From an uncultured Oscillospiraceae bacterium (GTDB taxonomy: Bacteria > Bacillota > Clostridia > Oscillospirales > Oscillospiraceae), in NCBI GenBank assembly GCA_900769995.1, contig CAAGIT010000094.1:1-5612 (forward strand): 5,612 nt of DNA, in the 5' to 3' direction. This document shows positions 4,965-5,612 of this stretch, piece by piece; position 1 is the first letter of the stretch; every line of letters starts with the position of its first letter. The notes beneath the pieces were generated by a model, which saw only the letters and a program-made list of their open reading frames with translations, was not told where the DNA came from and ran no database searches. A program made the translations under genes and the position numbers.

Positions 4965-5612
4965 CTATCCTTTGGAGCAAAACCGTTGCCCGATGGCAAC
5001 GAGCTTTCCTAAAACACGGTGTGCCGCAAAATCACATTGGCCTATGTACTCACAAAATTCCGCGCCAAAGCCCCGCTTAAATCGATGCAGTCCGAGCTTT
5101 GGGTTGTCCTCCCTCGGATAGCCCTCCACCCCGCGAAAATCAAACCATTTGCATCCCATTTCCAACGCGTCACACTGCATTTGCCATTGCAGCAGCTCAT
5201 TGGGATGCTCTTTTCGTGACTCTATGTCAGAGCAGCCATACATGAACCAGGCGCGGGTACCGAAGCAGACCATGAGCGAGCCCGCAATCGTGACGCCGTT
5301 CTGTTCCGCAAGATAAAGCCGCGCACAGCCCTTCAATTCACGCAGGAACGCTTCAAAATAAGGCGCTTTTCGTGCCGTAAAGCTGTTTTTCTCCGCAACT
5401 TGTTCCATCATCTGACAGAAACGCGGCAGCTCCTCCTCCCCACCGAGCCGCACCGTAATGCCGCTGCGCAGTGCGTGATGGATATGATAACGGGTTGTAC
5501 GGTGGTATTGTGCCGCAAGTGTCTCCAGCGTCAAGCCCTCCATGTGCAGGACATAGCACATTCGCGGCTGAAACAGGGAAAAATCCGTGGCGGCATTGAC
5601 GGAAAAGCCCTC
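4965..5612 (-). CDS. FemAB/FemX-family peptidoglycan bridge aminoacyltransferase, C-terminal part
   Basis: The visible 215 residues are the C-terminal part of a Fem-type transferase; the frame is open to the window edge, so the N-terminal portion (probably over 100 residues, from the usual length near 330-350) is outside. These enzymes use aminoacyl-tRNA to add amino acids to the lipid II stem peptide at the cytoplasmic membrane face. Supporting stretches, numbered from the edge, are QPRMCYVL (15-22), RTTRYHIHHALRSGITV (38-54, the usual Arg-rich helix), YLAEQNGVTIAG (99-110), MYGCSDIESRKEHPNELLQW (122-141), CKWFDFRGVEG (152-162) and LHRFKRGFGAEFCEYIG (173-189). The last three match the second GNAT-like domain of FemX proteins. 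No tRNA-synthetase-like coiled-coil arm is visible in this part, as in short FemX forms. Which amino acid is added cannot be told, and in organisms with direct cross-links family members can have other substrates. It converges on the LtaS-like gene with 45 bases between stop codons. Confidence 0.9.
   Translation of the reverse strand, partial: EGFSVNAATDFSLFQPRMCYVLHMEGLTLETLAAQYHRTTRYHIHHALRSGITVRLGGEEELPRFCQMMEQVAEKNSFTARKAPYFEAFLRELKGCARLYLAEQNGVTIAGSLMVCFGTRAWFMYGCSDIESRKEHPNELLQWQMQCDALEMGCKWFDFRGVEGYPREDNPKLGLHRFKRGFGAEFCEYIGQCDFAAHRVLGKLVAIGQRFCSKG

Noticed and set aside
1..5612. Mobile element, CRISPR array, tRNA or rRNA
   Set aside because: No transposase or integrase motifs, regularly spaced direct repeats, cloverleaf sequences or rRNA-like stretches were seen on either strand.

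Overview
The window looks like a chromosomal segment of a moderately GC-rich, low-G+C-phylum Gram-positive bacterium, most likely a Clostridia-type Firmicute. The reasons are an LtaS-type polyglycerolphosphate synthase homologue, a FemAB/FemX-type peptidoglycan aminoacyltransferase, strong AAGGAGG-type ribosome binding sites and Firmicutes-like -35/-10 boxes. The genus cannot be fixed from the sequence.

Layout from left to right. Positions 1-148 hold no convincing gene; short open frames run off the left edge. A perfect 10-bp hairpin (149-172) sits just past the end of nadE. nadE (179-919, minus) encodes ammonia-dependent NAD+ synthetase. A 150-bp divergent control region (920-1069) follows, with back-to-back promoters and a tiny six-codon upstream ORF. 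pfkA (1070-2056, plus) encodes ATP-dependent 6-phosphofructokinase; several allosteric-site positions look substituted. The 183-bp gap 2057-2239 holds a 10-bp inverted repeat without a U-tract and a very good promoter (TTGAAA-17-TATAGT). That promoter drives two tightly coupled genes: an unrecognised multi-pass membrane protein (2240-2959) and an LtaS/sulfatase-family phosphoglycerol transferase (2961-4919), separated by one base. A 16-bp GNRA-loop terminator (4923-4962) ends this unit. The window closes with the C-terminal part of a convergent FemX-like gene (4965-5612, minus), which runs off the right edge.

Functionally, the left half is central metabolism (NAD+ synthesis and glycolytic commitment) transcribed from one shared divergent region. 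The right half is cell-envelope assembly: a likely lipoteichoic-acid-type polymer or glycerophosphate transfer step, an unknown membrane partner, and a peptidoglycan-bridge enzyme. I see no transposase, integrase, CRISPR array, tRNA or rRNA. I do not see a clearly new system. The best candidate for something undescribed is the membrane protein coupled to the LtaS-like enzyme.
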